DNA from: Ornithodoros turicata | Lineage: Eukaryota > Arthropoda > Arachnida > Ixodida > Argasidae | DNA length: 64,000 nucleotides | Assembly (NCBI RefSeq): GCF_037126465.1 | Contig: NC_088204.1 | Location: 77,871,807 to 77,935,806, forward strand | Direction: 5' to 3' | Shown: one piece after another, positions 62,827-64,000 of the stretch | Numbering within the stretch: position 1 is the first letter of the stretch | How the letters are laid out: each line of letters starts with the position of its first letter | Notes under the pieces: generated by a model | What the model was told of the DNA's origin: nothing | Database searches by the model: none | Seen by the model: only the letters and a program-made list of their open reading frames with translations | Made by a program: the position numbers and the translations under genes

Positions 62827-64000
62827 GTGCGTACTACTACAGTTTATTCTGAACTCATTGGATTACTCTTACATCATCCAGCAAAGTTATCTTCTTATAG
62901 TTAGAAATACCTGGGGTCATTTGTATGAGTTGAGAACCCGTTTCAGACTCATTGTAAACAGCCTCGGCAACGCTTCGCACCGAACGCCTTGCACGATATC
63001 AGTGATGGCCAGTAGTTAACTACATGTACTTAAACTACCTGATTGTAGTTAAAAAGTAGTTATCAACTGCCTGCAGAAATGTAGTGGCAACTACCAGTTA
63101 AACCACTATTTTGAGTAGTTAACTGCAGTAGTTAGGCTACTGCAGGCGCCAACTATACTTCCGATTTTGCCGCAAGCTTTACGGCACGATTGTGCTTCCG
63201 CCTTTTACCTTGAGCTACTTGTTTGTTGAGAACGGAGGTGCAGACAAATGTGTCGTGCATGTGTGTACTAAACCTTCACTTTTAATGCTTGTTTAGTGAA
63301 GCCTCATTTGCTGTGGGATATTTCTGCAACGTAGTTTATCGCGTAGGCACAGAAAGAATCCAGCCGCAAGCTTTGTATTTGACGATCGTAGCAATGGCTC
63401 GAGCCAAAGCTTATCATTGCTTGTGATTCATATTTAGGTGTCCAAGAACACTACAAAGGATTGATGTTGATGGACAGCGTTAAGTAGTTATAGATGTAGT
63501 TAAAATACACTGCAGTAGTTAAAGAAGTAGTTTTAACTACACCCCTGAAAACTACTTGAACTACTAGTTAAACTACTCCATCGCGAGGTAGTTAGTAGTT
63601 ATAGTTAAACTACCGTAGAAATAGTTAGTGGCCATTATTGCGCAATATACCTGCAGCTGCAAGGGCTAGCCTATTGAAAATAAGTACGAGATTCAACTTT
63701 TGTGCAACCCGGCCCTGGTACGAGCCCGACATAGCTGCCCCGTAATGTCAGACCGTTGCAGCGCGCGCTCGTAGCATAGATGATCCCGCATTGACATCGT
63801 TCATTCGAACAAGAGCGGGAACGAGAGTATAGAAGAGATGGTGTACTGTAAAGGTTGAACTTGCGATCCGACGAAAATGCCCGTTTTATTTCCGTCATGT
63901 TTGTACGCTAAGTTACCGCCATAGTGTCCGTCGTTGCAACTCCGAGCGACTGTGGGATTAGCTTAGAGCTGGCTGCCCAATGTATGGCGTTCTCAGAAGA
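62827..64000. other. intron 1 of unit 3 (partial)
   Basis: It opens GTGCGT. It contains a hAT-like element (about 63003-63640). No mucin-like exon is seen before the window ends. Confidence 0.6.
63003..63640. mobile_element. hAT-like element rich in GTAGTTAAACTAC
   Basis: The left end CAGTGATGGCCAGTAGTTAAC and, inverted, the right end CAATAATGGCCACTAAC. Flanking 8-mers CACGATAT and CGCAATAT agree at six positions. AGTAGTTAAACTAC units fill both ends. Confidence 0.6.

Overview
The window is intron-rich, repeat-dense animal DNA. It contains tRNA-derived SINEs resembling the Ruka family described from ticks, I-like and CR1/jockey-like LINE pieces, hAT, Tc1/mariner, TTAA and foldback DNA elements, and a Penelope-type hammerhead ribozyme. 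This fits an arachnid, most likely a tick. That is an inference from repeat style, not from a marker gene. No bacterial gene structure is present.

Most long open reading frames are chance or lie in repeats. The real genes are built from very short exons. Following splice sites, codon phase and similarity between copies, I read a tandem array of one family of small secreted proteins, all on the + strand. Unit 0 is the 3' end of a gene (last two coding exons, 1224-3385). Unit 1 is complete, with 10 coding exons from 14158 to 33662 and 352 residues. Unit 2 is complete, with 11 coding exons from 40547 to 60841 and 366 residues. Unit 3 shows only its first exon (62667-62826). Both complete models stay open through every junction.

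Each protein has a signal peptide, a Lys/Pro-rich basic head, two homologous cysteine modules (A then B) and a tiny C-terminal exon reading Cys-Pro-x-x. Each module is four exons in phases 1-0-0-0-1: a Cys plus I-T-(L/I) exon, a 13 or 16 codon exon with two Cys, a 12-codon microexon, and a Cys-led exon with an amphipathic helix. The module is therefore phase-symmetric and can be duplicated without breaking the frame. Unit 2 adds a Thr/Pro-rich mucin-like exon of phase 1-1. I do not recognise the family; secretion and rapid diversification are the only properties the sequence supports.

The array grew by segmental duplication. The stretch 1-3.8 kb matches 29.2-34.1 kb, 9.95-14.7 kb matches 35.26-40.8 kb, and 4.6-6.03 kb matches 61.1-62.66 kb. 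The last pair leaves a promoter and 5' UTR with no coding exon at 5.8-6.03 kb. Four mobile elements sit in one copy and have an identifiable empty or closely matching site in the other: a LINE, a Tc1/mariner-type MITE, a hAT MITE and a Harbinger-like element. Introns and intergenic DNA otherwise hold transposons, foldback hairpins, a 62-bp satellite, a minisatellite carrying splice-donor motifs, and unique sequence in which I see nothing.
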